From contig NZ_SNXB01000015.1 of assembly GCF_004362055.1 (NCBI RefSeq), forward strand, positions 1 to 64,000: DNA of 64,000 nucleotides. The letters run 5' to 3'. The position numbers and the translations under genes are program-made. The notes below the pieces were generated by a model, which had not been told where the DNA came from, searched no databases, and saw nothing but the letters and a program-made list of their open reading frames with translations. The stretch comes from Flavobacterium sp. 245 (GTDB lineage: Bacteria > Bacteroidota > Bacteroidia > Flavobacteriales > Flavobacteriaceae). Shown one piece after another: positions 53,490 to 61,350 of this stretch; position 1 is the first letter of the stretch, and the number at the start of each line of letters is the position of its first letter.

Positions 53490-55913
53490 TTAATTGTTTC
53501 TTCTGACTTCTGTTACTGTATAATTATGGGTGTTTCCGTAGCTTTTGCCTACTAACATTAAATTATCTTGTAAGTATAATTTATTCTTTTCAGCTGTTCC
53601 TTCTTCACTAATTTTTGAACCTACATCAAAAAAGCGATAATATATATTCCCATCTTCACAACCTTTACCCACGATTACAAAAAAATGATCAGTGGCTTTA
53701 TGTGTATTGTAAGTACTCTTTCTTAAGTTGTCATCTAGTCCAACGATTACAGGTTTACCAAGTATAAGTTGAGAATCAATGTAATCTAAACCAGCTTGAG
53801 CATTTTGTACGTTTAATTTATCTCCTTTTTGGTCAACAGTATAAATAGGATTAATATTAGCCCCTCCAATTATGCCGTAATTTTTAAGTATTTTAACGCT
53901 TGCTGCCCAACATTCGTGAGGCTTCTGAGTAATCCAATGTTCAGTTTTTGCTACATCATAATGATTTTCATTGCACTTATCACAAGAACCGGATTGAAAT
54001 TCTGTCTGTTCTGCACAGCAGCTATATCCAAATTCTTTTAAAAAACCTTCTTTTAAGTGTAATTTCCATGTTTGTTTATTGGTAAGTTCTTCTTTTAAAA
54101 ATTTCTCATAATTTGCTTTACATTCCTGTATTGTTTTTGAAGGTTGACCATATGGAGAATCTGGTAAGCTAGCCCAACATAGACTTGATAGTAAGGTTGC
54201 TTTTTTGATATCGTTATCAATTATTAATTTAATGATATCAGCTTGTTGACCTTTAAATTTTTTTCTCCTATCTTTTATTTTAGTTTCCTTTTCTACATCC
54301 CGAATTGTTTTATCCTTATTTTTCCAATAAATAGGATTATAAAAACTATTTGGCCTATCAGTAGTATAATTATGTTTTAAAATTACAAGGCATAATTTAT
54401 CCTGTGATTCCTGATTAAAATTTAAAATATTATATTTAGTTCTATAAGTTTTTAATCCATCATAAGTATCTGACATTATTTGATATGCTCCGGCAGCTGA
54501 AGAGGAATATCCATTTGTGGATATAATTTCATGAGGGTGGTTACTCATATCAGAAAATTGCTTTCCACTAAATTGTGTTGTGTAACCTCTTTCAGAAACT
54601 GTTCCTTCTCCAACACGTAACATTCTCATAAATGCTTTTACTCTTGCTTCATATTCACATACATCTTTTTTCTCTTCTTTGTGATTCTTTTTATCTGGCA
54701 TATCAACCTTAAATAGTGTATTAAAAATTTCAAAAGGATCCTGCTTAAAAACACTAGCATCAACATCAACAATGGCACTTTTTGTAAAAGCATGTGTCTG
54801 TATAACTTCAACTTCTGCAAATAATTCCTGTTCATTTCCTTCTTCTAAATAATTCCCGCCCCAACTTCTTGGTATTGTATTGAGGGAAACCACTATTGCA
54901 TGCAAATTTGATTGAATGGTAAATTCCTTTTGGAACAATAAATCATCTTTCCCGTAATCGTCATCAAATAATTTAAGGCGAACTTCTTTTCCCTTTAAAT
55001 TGCTCGAATTTATCCAAACCTTGATTTGTTTTTCTCTAAATCTTCCTTTTATTGCATCTCCTGATGTATCAGTAATATTCACGCTATTAATTTTGCCTTT
55101 TGCTTCTGCAGGAGCGTTTGGCTTATGTGATTTCGGTAGTTCCGTTTTAGGTTGTTTTGCTGGTGCTTTAGTGACTACAGTCGCTTTTTGAGTTGTTTTG
55201 CCTTTATAAGGAGCCACCGGTGTTTCCGGAGCGTTGATATTAACATTGTTACTGGCTGTTTTTTCTCTGTTGTACTCTGCCGTCACATAATACTCGTGAA
55301 TTTTATCATTTTCTGGACCTCCTTTTGTTGCAATTTTCGCGAAACTGGGGCTTAATAGAAAATCAATATCCGCTTTTCCAAAATTGACAATTGCAGAGCG
55401 CGTTTCTATGAAATTTTTCTCATTGGCTTTGCTGTGTCCAGCTCCTTTTACATCATCTTCCCAAAGGGTAACATGTACACGGCGCTTTTCCATGTTCAGA
55501 CAAAATACTCTGGCCTTGACTGTTTGCCCGTATGCCAGACGTCCTGTTATTTTACTTCCGTTTTTATCCAATAACTCGACATGATCTATTTTTGGATGGG
55601 CAGGTAATGGCTTGATGTCAAGTCTGGCTACTTTGTCGCCTTTTCTTGCCAATAAACGGATACCTTTTCTGGTTAGGCTTTTCTCGAAGAAGGTATAAGT
55701 GACTTGCTTTCCTGTTTTATCATTTTCTTTTGTTTTGCGCCATTTGCCTAACTCCAAAACATACACTTCCCACTTGACCTGATTTTCTGGGGTTTTTGGA
55801 ATATAAACAAATTCCTGGGTTGGGGAAATCTCCGAAAAAAAATCGCTTATGGTATAAAATTCTAAAACACCAACCACAGGATTAGGGTTTCCTATTATTT
55901 TAAAATCTGACAT
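53490..55913 (-). CDS. Predicted T6SS effector: muramidase plus papain/C39-like domains
   Basis: The 807-residue protein has no signal peptide. Residues 1-270 contain beta-sandwich modules (ARVFCLNMEKRRVHVTLWEDD, about 105-230; and a second one, VWINSSNLKGKEVRLKLFDDDYG, about 270-395), joined by a Pro/Lys/Ala-rich linker. Residues 418-612 resemble the lambda R endolysin, with Glu436 in MLRVGEGT, SSAAGAYQIMSDTY and LCWASLPDSPYGQ. Residues 655-807 hold HECWAASVKILKNYG (Cys668) and TDHFFVIVGKG (His743), the Cys and His of papain-like or C39-like hydrolases. It should cut glycan strands and peptides of a rival's wall. It follows the PAAR-like gene by 6 bases. Confidence 0.8.
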   Translation of the reverse strand: MSDFKIIGNPNPVVGVLEFYTISDFFSEISPTQEFVYIPKTPENQVKWEVYVLELGKWRKTKENDKTGKQVTYTFFEKSLTRKGIRLLARKGDKVARLDIKPLPAHPKIDHVELLDKNGSKITGRLAYGQTVKARVFCLNMEKRRVHVTLWEDDVKGAGHSKANEKNFIETRSAIVNFGKADIDFLLSPSFAKIATKGGPENDKIHEYYVTAEYNREKTASNNVNINAPETPVAPYKGKTTQKATVVTKAPAKQPKTELPKSHKPNAPAEAKGKINSVNITDTSGDAIKGRFREKQIKVWINSSNLKGKEVRLKLFDDDYGKDDLLFQKEFTIQSNLHAIVVSLNTIPRSWGGNYLEEGNEQELFAEVEVIQTHAFTKSAIVDVDASVFKQDPFEIFNTLFKVDMPDKKNHKEEKKDVCEYEARVKAFMRMLRVGEGTVSERGYTTQFSGKQFSDMSNHPHEIISTNGYSSSAAGAYQIMSDTYDGLKTYRTKYNILNFNQESQDKLCLVILKHNYTTDRPNSFYNPIYWKNKDKTIRDVEKETKIKDRRKKFKGQQADIIKLIIDNDIKKATLLSSLCWASLPDSPYGQPSKTIQECKANYEKFLKEELTNKQTWKLHLKEGFLKEFGYSCCAEQTEFQSGSCDKCNENHYDVAKTEHWITQKPHECWAASVKILKNYGIIGGANINPIYTVDQKGDKLNVQNAQAGLDYIDSQLILGKPVIVGLDDNLRKSTYNTHKATDHFFVIVGKGCEDGNIYYRFFDVGSKISEEGTAEKNKLYLQDNLMLVGKSYGNTHNYTVTEVRRNN

Positions 55914-55919
55914 GGTACT

Positions 55920-56411
55920 TTATTTACAAATTGAATCATGATCCTCTAAACGCTCTCTAAACTCAGCCATATTAACCAGCGGATTTATTTGATTGCTTAT
56001 CATATCATTGGCGTTCCTGACGTTTTGTTTGCTGGGCTCAGCTTTTTGCCCGTGTTTGTCCACCGTAATACAATCCGGACCGCCAATAGGGCAGGTTGCC
56101 TTGCTGTCCTCCACTAAAATTTTGCCTTGATTACTCAGCGTTACTTTTTCATAAGCGCCATTCCATTGCGTTATTACAGCCTGGCAGGGTTTGTAACTGC
56201 TTCCCGTGGGCTGGAGTTTACAGTTGCCGAAAGTGTTTTTTTCTAAAGTTTGTCCCGTTTCTTTTGTTGTTGCAATTAGCTTTTTTTCAGCATCTTTATC
56301 ATTTGCAAAATGCTTATTTTGTGATTTTACTTTTAAAATATCGGTCTGAGGCTTTTCACTAAATTTGCATTTAACTGTTGCGCCTTGAACTACTACGTGT
56401 TTTCCGCTCAT
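55920..56411 (-). CDS. PAAR-like protein (DUF4280), T6SS spike/adaptor
   Basis: The 163-residue protein begins with GKHVVVQGATVKCKFSEKP, followed by FGNCKLQPTGSSYKPCQAVITQW, LVEDSKATCPIGGPDCITV and KHGQKA, the Cys-containing PAAR-like (DUF4280) pattern that sits on the VgrG tip of type VI machines. It heads the operon: PAAR-like, effector, lipoproteins. No other T6SS structural gene is in the window, so it must use a machine encoded elsewhere. No signal peptide, as expected. Confidence 0.85.
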   Translation of the reverse strand: MSGKHVVVQGATVKCKFSEKPQTDILKVKSQNKHFANDKDAEKKLIATTKETGQTLEKNTFGNCKLQPTGSSYKPCQAVITQWNGAYEKVTLSNQGKILVEDSKATCPIGGPDCITVDKHGQKAEPSKQNVRNANDMISNQINPLVNMAEFRERLEDHDSICK

Positions 56412-56838
56412 GATTTGGTTTTTATATTAGTTAATTGGTTCTTAAATCGGATAGATATTACCTTGTATTGTAAATAAAATCTTATAATTAACGAATATAA
56501 TATTTTTCTTAAAATAAAATAATTTTCTTACAAACTTTAACTTTGGATAAACCTTCTTATGAAAAAGAATGCCTTAGCCCTGATGGGAGAGAAAATCCCT
56601 TTGTGCTGGGGTTCGGCACAAAAGATTTGGAAGGACAGCAGGAATAGCTCCTACATTAAAAACGAAATTCAAATTTTTCACGTTTTCAAAAGCCTTTGAC
56701 TCCGCTCAGGGTGACAATCGTGGAAAAAACCTCTGAACCTTTGTCCCTTTGCACCTCAAAAAAAACCTTAGAACCTTAGTATCTTAGCCTCTCAGAACCT
56801 TAAAAAAGCCTATTTTTGTCAAATCATATTCAGCAAAA
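56412..56838. other. Spacer with dispersed repeats
   Basis: It carries a degenerate copy of the AGCCCTGATGGGAG element (about 56571-56655), a CCTTTGACTCCGCTCAGGGTGAC repeat (56690-56720), and CTTAGAACCTTAGTATCTTAGC repeats near 56764-56800. No gene is seen. The promoter of the next gene lies at its right end. Confidence 0.6.
56811..56818 (+). promoter_or_regulatory. -7 box upstream of the FAD/Fe-S oxidoreductase
   Basis: TATTTTTG matches TAnnTTTG exactly, 20 bases before the start codon, leaving a very short leader. No clear -33 motif is seen upstream. Confidence 0.5.
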
Positions 56839-59745
56839 ATGTCACTACTTAAGGATTTAGAACAATTATCAGCATCGTTGGAAGGAACACTTTTATACGA
56901 TGATCTTCATAAAACACTTTATTCGACCGATGCTTCGGTGTATCGGATTAAACCAAAAGCGGTTGCCTTGCCTAAAACGATCGCAGATATTAGTAAACTG
57001 ATTCGGTTTGCGGGGGAGCATCAGAATTCGATTACGCCAAGAACGGCGGGAACTTCGCTGGCCGGACAAACGGTGGGCGACGGAATTGTGGTTGATGTTT
57101 CGAAGAATTTTACCAAAATCCTGAATTTCGACCCGATAAAAAAAACAGTTACTGTCGAGCCTGGCGTGATTCGCGATGAACTGAATTTGTTTCTGAAACC
57201 TCATGGCGTATTTTTCGGCCCGAATACTTCGACCTCCAACCGCTGTATGATTGGTGGAATGGTAGGCAATAATTCTTCGGGAACGACTTCGATTCGCTAT
57301 GGCGTGACGCGCGATAAAATTGTGGAGATCAAAGCGATTTTGAGCGATGGATCGGAAGTGGTTTTTAAGGAACTGACTTCGGCTGAATTCATCGAGAAAA
57401 CCAAAGGCGATACTTTAGAAAATAAAATATACAAAAGCGTTTACGACGAACTTTCGGTAAAAGCAACGCAGGATGAAATTGTAAAAGAGTTTCCGAAACC
57501 GGAGATTCACAGAAGAAATACGGGTTATGCCGTTGATATTTTACTGAAATCGGATTTGTTTGGCGGAACGGAACCGACCATAAACCTCGGAAAATTACTC
57601 TGCGGAAGCGAAGGAACTTTGGCTTTTACTTATGAAATCACTTTAAAAGTTGACGATTTACCGCCCGCTAATAATATTATGGTCGTGGCACATTATCATA
57701 GCATTCAGGAATCGCTGGAATCTGTTGTGGTGGCGATGAAACATCATTTGTACACCGCAGAAATGATCGACGACACGATTCTGGATTGTACCAAAACGAA
57801 TCGTGAACACATTAAAAACCGTTTCTTTTTGGTGGGAGAACCGAAAGCGATTATGATGTTTGAAGTGGCTTCGCACGACGCGCAAGATGCCGAAAATCAG
57901 GCGAATGCTTTAGTTGCCGATTTAGAAAAAAACAACTTTGGCTACGCACTTGTAAAAATTTACGGAGCGGATATTGAAAAAGTAAACGAATTGAGAAAAG
58001 CCGGTCTAGGGCTTTTGGGAAGTATTGTTGGAGACGACAAAGCCGCCGATTCTATTGAAGATACTGCGGTTGAGTTGAGCGATTTACCAGCTTATATTGC
58101 AGAGTTTTCGGCGATGATGCTGCGTCACGGACAAGGTGCGATTTATTATGCGCATGCGGGTGCGGGCGAACTGCATTTGCGTCCGGTTTTGAATTTGAAG
58201 AAAACATCGGACTTAAAATTATTCAGAACCATCGCGACCGATGTGGCGATTTTGGTGAAGAAATACAGAGGTTCGCTAAGCGGGGAACACGGCGACGGAA
58301 TTGTGCGCGGCGAGTTTATTCCGTTTATGATTGGCGAGACAAATTATGAATTGCTGAAACGCATTAAACTGGCTTTTGACCCGAATTCGGTTTTGAATAT
58401 CGGGAAGATTGTGAACGCTTTAAAGATGGATGAAAACCATCGAGTGGTTTCGGGAAGGGTAGAACCGGATATTAAAACGTTTCAGGATTTCTCAGACAGT
58501 TTAGGAATTTTGCGTGCGGCCGAAAAATGCAACGGTTCCGGCGATTGTAGAAAATTGCCATCGGCAGGCGGAGCGATGTGTCCGAGTTATCGTGCGACTA
58601 AAAATGAAAAAGAAACGACACGTGCGAGAGCGAATGCGTTACGTGAATATTTGACGTATTCGGAGAAAGAAAATAAATTCGACCAGAAAGAATTGTACGA
58701 AGTTTTTGAGTTGTGTGTGAGCTGTAAAGCCTGTGCCAGCGAATGTCCGAGTAATGTGGATGTTGCTACTTTAAAAGCCGAATTTTTATACCAATACCAA
58801 AAAGCAAACGGTTTCTCAACCCGAAATAAGATTTTTGCCCACAATGCAAAACTGAATAAAATGGGAAGTTTGTTTCCGTCGATAACCAACTTTATTTCGA
58901 ATCAGTCGCTGGTTAAAAAAAGTATGGGAATTGCACCGGAAAGACAAGTACCGCTTTTGGCGAAAAAGACTTTCAGAAAATGGTATGAAAATCATAAACC
59001 TCCTGTTACGGAATTTCCGAATGGAAAATTGTATTTGTTTGTAGATGAATTTACCAATTATTATGATGTAAATATAGGAATCGATGCTTTCGAATTATTA
59101 ACCAAATTAGGTTATCAAGTTCTGGTTATCGACCATGAAGAAAGCGGAAGAGCTTATTTATCTAAAGGTTTTTTGGAGGAAGCAAAAAAAATAGCCAATC
59201 AAAATATCAACATTTTTAAAGATTTGGTTTTAGGCAATGCGCCTTTGGTTGGTATTGAGCCTTCTGCGATTTTAACTTTCAGGGATGAATATCTTCGCCT
59301 GGCAGATGATAAGGAAGAAGCTGAGAAGTTATCGCGAAATGCTTTTACCATTGAGGAATTCTTTAAAAAAGAAATTATCGATGGTAAAATTAAACCGGAT
59401 TCTTTTTCGGATGAAAAGAAAGAAATCAAGATTCACGGACACTGTCATCAGAAATCATTGAGTTCTGTTGAAGCGACTTTTGCGATGCTGAATTTACCAA
59501 TTAATAATACGGTTACGATTTATAATTCGGGCTGTTGTGGAATGGCGGGATCTTTTGGTTACGAAAAAGAACATTACCAAGTGAGTATGCAAATGGGAGA
59601 GGACACGCTTTTTCCAAAAGTTCGCAATACTGCTGAGAACGTAAAAATCGCCGCTGCAGGAACGAGCTGTCGTCATCAAATTTATGATGGAACGAGTAGG
59701 GAAGCGCAGCATCCGGTGAGTATTTTGAGGGCTTGTTTGAAATGA
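56839..59745 (+). CDS. FAD-linked and Fe-S oxidoreductase (D-lactate/2-hydroxyacid dehydrogenase type)
   Basis: The 968-residue protein joins an N-terminal FAD-binding domain (about residues 45-270, PRTAGTSLAGQTVGDGIVVDVS, GGMVGNNSSGTTSIRYG) and oxidase C-terminal domain (to about 530, SGEHGDGIVRGEF) with a C-terminal glycolate-oxidase-like Fe-S part. The latter has CVSCKACASECPSNVD (near 625-640), HGHCHQKSL, and a CCG-type NSGCCGMAGSFGYE (near 897). It would oxidise a D-2-hydroxyacid such as D-lactate or glycolate and pass electrons to the respiratory chain. Full length for the fused family. It stands alone. Confidence 0.93.
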   Translation: MSLLKDLEQLSASLEGTLLYDDLHKTLYSTDASVYRIKPKAVALPKTIADISKLIRFAGEHQNSITPRTAGTSLAGQTVGDGIVVDVSKNFTKILNFDPIKKTVTVEPGVIRDELNLFLKPHGVFFGPNTSTSNRCMIGGMVGNNSSGTTSIRYGVTRDKIVEIKAILSDGSEVVFKELTSAEFIEKTKGDTLENKIYKSVYDELSVKATQDEIVKEFPKPEIHRRNTGYAVDILLKSDLFGGTEPTINLGKLLCGSEGTLAFTYEITLKVDDLPPANNIMVVAHYHSIQESLESVVVAMKHHLYTAEMIDDTILDCTKTNREHIKNRFFLVGEPKAIMMFEVASHDAQDAENQANALVADLEKNNFGYALVKIYGADIEKVNELRKAGLGLLGSIVGDDKAADSIEDTAVELSDLPAYIAEFSAMMLRHGQGAIYYAHAGAGELHLRPVLNLKKTSDLKLFRTIATDVAILVKKYRGSLSGEHGDGIVRGEFIPFMIGETNYELLKRIKLAFDPNSVLNIGKIVNALKMDENHRVVSGRVEPDIKTFQDFSDSLGILRAAEKCNGSGDCRKLPSAGGAMCPSYRATKNEKETTRARANALREYLTYSEKENKFDQKELYEVFELCVSCKACASECPSNVDVATLKAEFLYQYQKANGFSTRNKIFAHNAKLNKMGSLFPSITNFISNQSLVKKSMGIAPERQVPLLAKKTFRKWYENHKPPVTEFPNGKLYLFVDEFTNYYDVNIGIDAFELLTKLGYQVLVIDHEESGRAYLSKGFLEEAKKIANQNINIFKDLVLGNAPLVGIEPSAILTFRDEYLRLADDKEEAEKLSRNAFTIEEFFKKEIIDGKIKPDSFSDEKKEIKIHGHCHQKSLSSVEATFAMLNLPINNTVTIYNSGCCGMAGSFGYEKEHYQVSMQMGEDTLFPKVRNTAENVKIAAAGTSCRHQIYDGTSREAQHPVSILRACLK

Positions 59746-59753
59746 GAAATAGA

Positions 59754-59865
59754 ACGCGGATGACGCGGATTTAAGCAGATTAGCGCGGATTTTTTTATTT
59801 CATCCGTTTATGTAAAAAAAAACAGTAAACCAGCGTCAATCCGTTTAAATCCGCGTCATCCGCGT
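59754..59865. repeat. Long palindrome of the CGGATGACGCGGAT type
   Basis: ACGCGGATGACGCGGATTTA at 59754-59773 matches in reverse the closing TAAATCCGCGTCATCCGCGT, around a loop of about 70 bases. It lies between two convergent genes and may act as a two-way terminator; related wording is at 32096-32226. Confidence 0.75.
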
Positions 59866-59872
59866 GCTAAAA

Positions 59873-61030
59873 TTATGTCAAAGATATTTTCTTTCCAGTT
59901 TCAGCGGCTTTGTAAATGGCGTTTATGACTTTAATGTCTTTCAAGCCTTCTTCGCCGGTAATGTGATTTGGGAGTTTTTTATTTTCTAATAATAATTTCG
60001 CAATTTCATCCATTTGTGTTTGCTGTTGGTTGATGACTGGAAATTTTAGCGGGCCTTTAGATGTTTTTCCTTCAAAAGGGCCATAACTTAAAGCCGGACT
60101 TAATTCAAACGAACCTTCATCTGCGGAAGCGTACAATCGGTCAACATCATAAGCTACAGTTGTGTTGCAATTTGCAGTGGCGCCACTTGGGAATTCCATT
60201 TGCCAAGAAATGCTTTCTTCTGTTTCAGAAAAAATTTGCTTGTTGTAAACAGTTCCAAATTGTGCTGTAACTGCAATGGGTTCTTCACCCAAAACATAAC
60301 GACTAGCCTGAATGCAGTAAACTCCCAAATCCATCAACGGACCGCCTCCGGATAATTTTTTATTCAATCTCCATTCGTTTCGATCACTGAAATTGACAGT
60401 GCTTTTTGTGTCACGAGGATCATGAATTTTATAACCCAATGAAGCTTCAATGTAGCGCACTTGCCCAAAAACTTTTTCTTGTCCTAATCTTTTAATTTCA
60501 AGATGGGTTGGTTCATAATGCAAACGATATCCAATTGCCAATTGTACTTTATTATCATCGCAGGCTTTTATCATTTCTTCACAATCTTTAACAGTAACTG
60601 CCATTGGTTTTTCGGTAATGACGTGTTTTCCTGCTTTTGCTGCGCGAATAACAAATTCTTTATGAAGTCCGTTGGGAACAACAACATAAACTAAATCGAT
60701 GTCTTTGTTTTTTATAATCTCATCGAAATTTTCATAATTGTAAATATTCTTTTCCGGAATATTATATTGAGTTTTCCATTGAGTAGCTTTTTCCGGAGTG
60801 CCTGTAACAATTCCCGCCAGATTGCAATATTCAGAAGCCTGAATTCCTTTGGCAAGTCTTGAAGCATAATTTCCTAAACCGCACAATGCAACGTTTAATT
60901 TTTTTCCGGTGTACGGTTTTTGATTTTCTTCTGGAGCTGTTAAAAATGAAGGAAGTGTGGTTATAATAACCGAAGCGCCCACACCAACGCCAAATTTATT
61001 TACAAAAGAACGTCTTGAGATTTTTTCCAT
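59873..61030 (-). CDS. Gfo/Idh/MocA-family oxidoreductase, Tat-exported
   Basis: The N terminus MEKISRRSFVNKFGVGVGASVIITTLP has a twin-Arg motif, so the folded, cofactor-loaded protein is probably exported by Tat. The Rossmann domain is LNVALCGLGNYASRLAKGI (about 43-60), and HVITEKPMAVTVKDCEEM carries the EKP motif. The second domain has YRLHYEPTHLEIKRL and GGGPLMDLGVYCIQASRYVLG. It should act on a sugar or cyclitol with NAD(P). The 385-residue size is typical. Substrate unknown. Confidence 0.92.
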   Translation of the reverse strand: MEKISRRSFVNKFGVGVGASVIITTLPSFLTAPEENQKPYTGKKLNVALCGLGNYASRLAKGIQASEYCNLAGIVTGTPEKATQWKTQYNIPEKNIYNYENFDEIIKNKDIDLVYVVVPNGLHKEFVIRAAKAGKHVITEKPMAVTVKDCEEMIKACDDNKVQLAIGYRLHYEPTHLEIKRLGQEKVFGQVRYIEASLGYKIHDPRDTKSTVNFSDRNEWRLNKKLSGGGPLMDLGVYCIQASRYVLGEEPIAVTAQFGTVYNKQIFSETEESISWQMEFPSGATANCNTTVAYDVDRLYASADEGSFELSPALSYGPFEGKTSKGPLKFPVINQQQTQMDEIAKLLLENKKLPNHITGEEGLKDIKVINAIYKAAETGKKISLT

Positions 61031-61131
61031 AAATTGGTTTTTTAGTTATGTTGTTAATTTATTAGTAAACTGTTGTTTAAAAAAGTTACATGAGGTGAGG
61101 ACTTTGTCAAAGTTGAGCATAAAACTATTCT
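61031..61131. other. Short spacer, no gene
   Basis: Upstream region of the Gfo/Idh/MocA gene; it probably holds its promoter, but no clear -7 box was recognised. Confidence 0.3.
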
Positions 61132-61267
61132 CAATCTTGTCATTTCGACGAAGGAGACTCGAGCGATAGCGAATAGACGAAGTAAATCATCGAAAGTAAC
61201 TCCGCAACGAAAGTCCAATCTTTGTAGAGCTTCTTGTGGAGATTCCTCGTTCGGAATGACAAGATTG
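61132..61267. repeat. Palindromic repeat with perfect 13-base arms
   Basis: CAATCTTGTCATT (61132-61144) and AATGACAAGATTG (61255-61267) are exact reverse complements, with CGACGAAGGAG / CTCGTTCGG extending the stem. The interior has ATCTTTGTAGAGCTTCTTGTGG. This wording is a widespread dispersed repeat in flavobacteria. It does not encode a protein. Confidence 0.8.
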
Positions 61268-61285
61268 TACATAATCAGGACTTCT

Positions 61286-61325
61286 AAAAAAAAAAAGCCT
61301 CACTATTCCGAAAAATAACGAGGCT
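61286..61325 (-). terminator. Terminator after the S9 peptidase gene
   Basis: On the minus strand AGCCTC pairs with GAGGCT, with an inner TTATT/AATA extension, then eleven T. It begins 25 bases after the peptidase stop codon. Confidence 0.85.
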
Positions 61326-61350
61326 GTAACAGCTTTAAAAAGTTGTTTTA

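Noticed and set aside
47219-56411. Full type VI secretion machinery
   Set aside because: Only the PAAR-like protein and an effector are present; no VgrG, Hcp, sheath, or ClpV-like gene lies in the window.
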